Below, piece after piece: positions 36,004-36,069 of a DNA stretch of 36,069 bases. The notes under the pieces are model-generated. The model saw only the letters and a list, made by a program, of their open reading frames with translations. It was not told the origin of the DNA and made no database searches. Location of the stretch: positions 1 through 36,069 of the forward strand of contig PWGX01000034.1 of assembly GCA_003554615.1 (NCBI GenBank), given 5' to 3'. How positions within the stretch are numbered: the stretch's first letter is position 1; every line of letters begins with the position of its first letter. A program made the position numbers and the translations under genes. Source of the DNA: Syntrophomonadaceae bacterium. Its GTDB lineage: Bacteria; Bacillota; Dethiobacteria; DTU022.

Positions 36004-36032
36004 TTGACTTTTCTCACCCATAGGTATAAAAT
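36004..36032 (+). promoter_or_regulatory. Sigma-A promoter at the right edge
   Basis: TTGACT (36004-36009) and TAAAAT (36027-36032) are spaced by 17 bases. The promoter lies under a palindromic operator and points to a gene starting near 36056. Confidence 0.7.
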
Positions 36033-36043
36033 ATACCTATGGG
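36017..36043. promoter_or_regulatory. Perfect 12-bp-arm palindrome, probable operator
   Basis: CCCATAGGTATA (36017-36028), spacer AAA, and TATACCTATGGG (36032-36043) form a perfect inverted repeat covering the -10 box and transcription start. A further copy of the half-site, TATACCTATG, is at 35959-35968. This is the layout of a repressor site, likely autoregulatory for the gene that starts next. Confidence 0.75.
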
Positions 36044-36055
36044 AGGCGATGCGTG

Positions 36056-36069
36056 ATGCCGCGTGGAAC
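36056..36069 (+). CDS. Start of a gene cut by the window edge
   Basis: GGGAGGCG at 36041-36048 is followed by ATG 36056 (or GTG 36053), giving M-P-R-G before the window ends. Product unknown; a small regulator acting on the palindrome above is only a guess from position. Confidence 0.4.

Overview
The window looks like chromosomal DNA of an anaerobic, spore-forming Firmicute (Clostridia-type). The evidence is SpoVS, an AbrB/SpoVT-type regulator, a GerMN-domain protein, a T-box leader for branched-chain amino acid genes, strong AGGAGG ribosome binding sites, frequent GTG/TTG starts, and a gene that only makes sense if UGA is read as selenocysteine. I cannot name the species.

Layout. (1) 145-3832: a TRAP-TAXI uptake system (lipoprotein receptor, fused permease, DUF1850 partner). 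(2) 3996-7945: gyrA and a biotin-independent carboxyltransferase subunit (OadA/PycB type). (3) 8038-15087: a branched-chain amino acid operon. A consensus promoter and a T-box leader that appears to read valine codon GUC precede ilvE-ilvD-ilvB-ilvH-leuC-leuD; ilvC, leuA and leuB are absent. (4) 15226-17313: a divergent EF-G paralogue. (5) 17468-19966: an ATP-grasp ligase divergent from D-Ala-D-Ala ligase. (6) 20000-24957: family 4 uracil-DNA glycosylase, a WalR/PhoP-like response regulator, its histidine kinase, and a membrane-anchored propeller plus GerMN protein, recalling the actinobacterial MtrA-MtrB-LpqB set. (7) 25025-28033: argS and serS. (8) 28271-36069: a sparser, visibly AT-richer region with a Rossmann-fold protein, SpoVS, AbrB-like regulator, LUD protein, HAD-like protein, EamA transporter, a selenoprotein of the C_GCAxxG_C_C family, structured RNA candidates, a zinc-ribbon protein, HU, and a palindromic operator at the right edge.

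The most interesting point is 33553-33963 (minus): an in-frame TGA replaces the first conserved cysteine of the C_GCAxxG_C_C family, so a standard gene caller would report only a truncated 95-residue product. Next are the response regulator-kinase-GerMN module, the pseudoknotted leader with a terminator in front of the zinc-ribbon gene (34904-34976), and the 12-bp-arm palindrome overlapping a promoter at 36004-36043. No rRNA, tRNA, CRISPR array or intact insertion sequence was seen.
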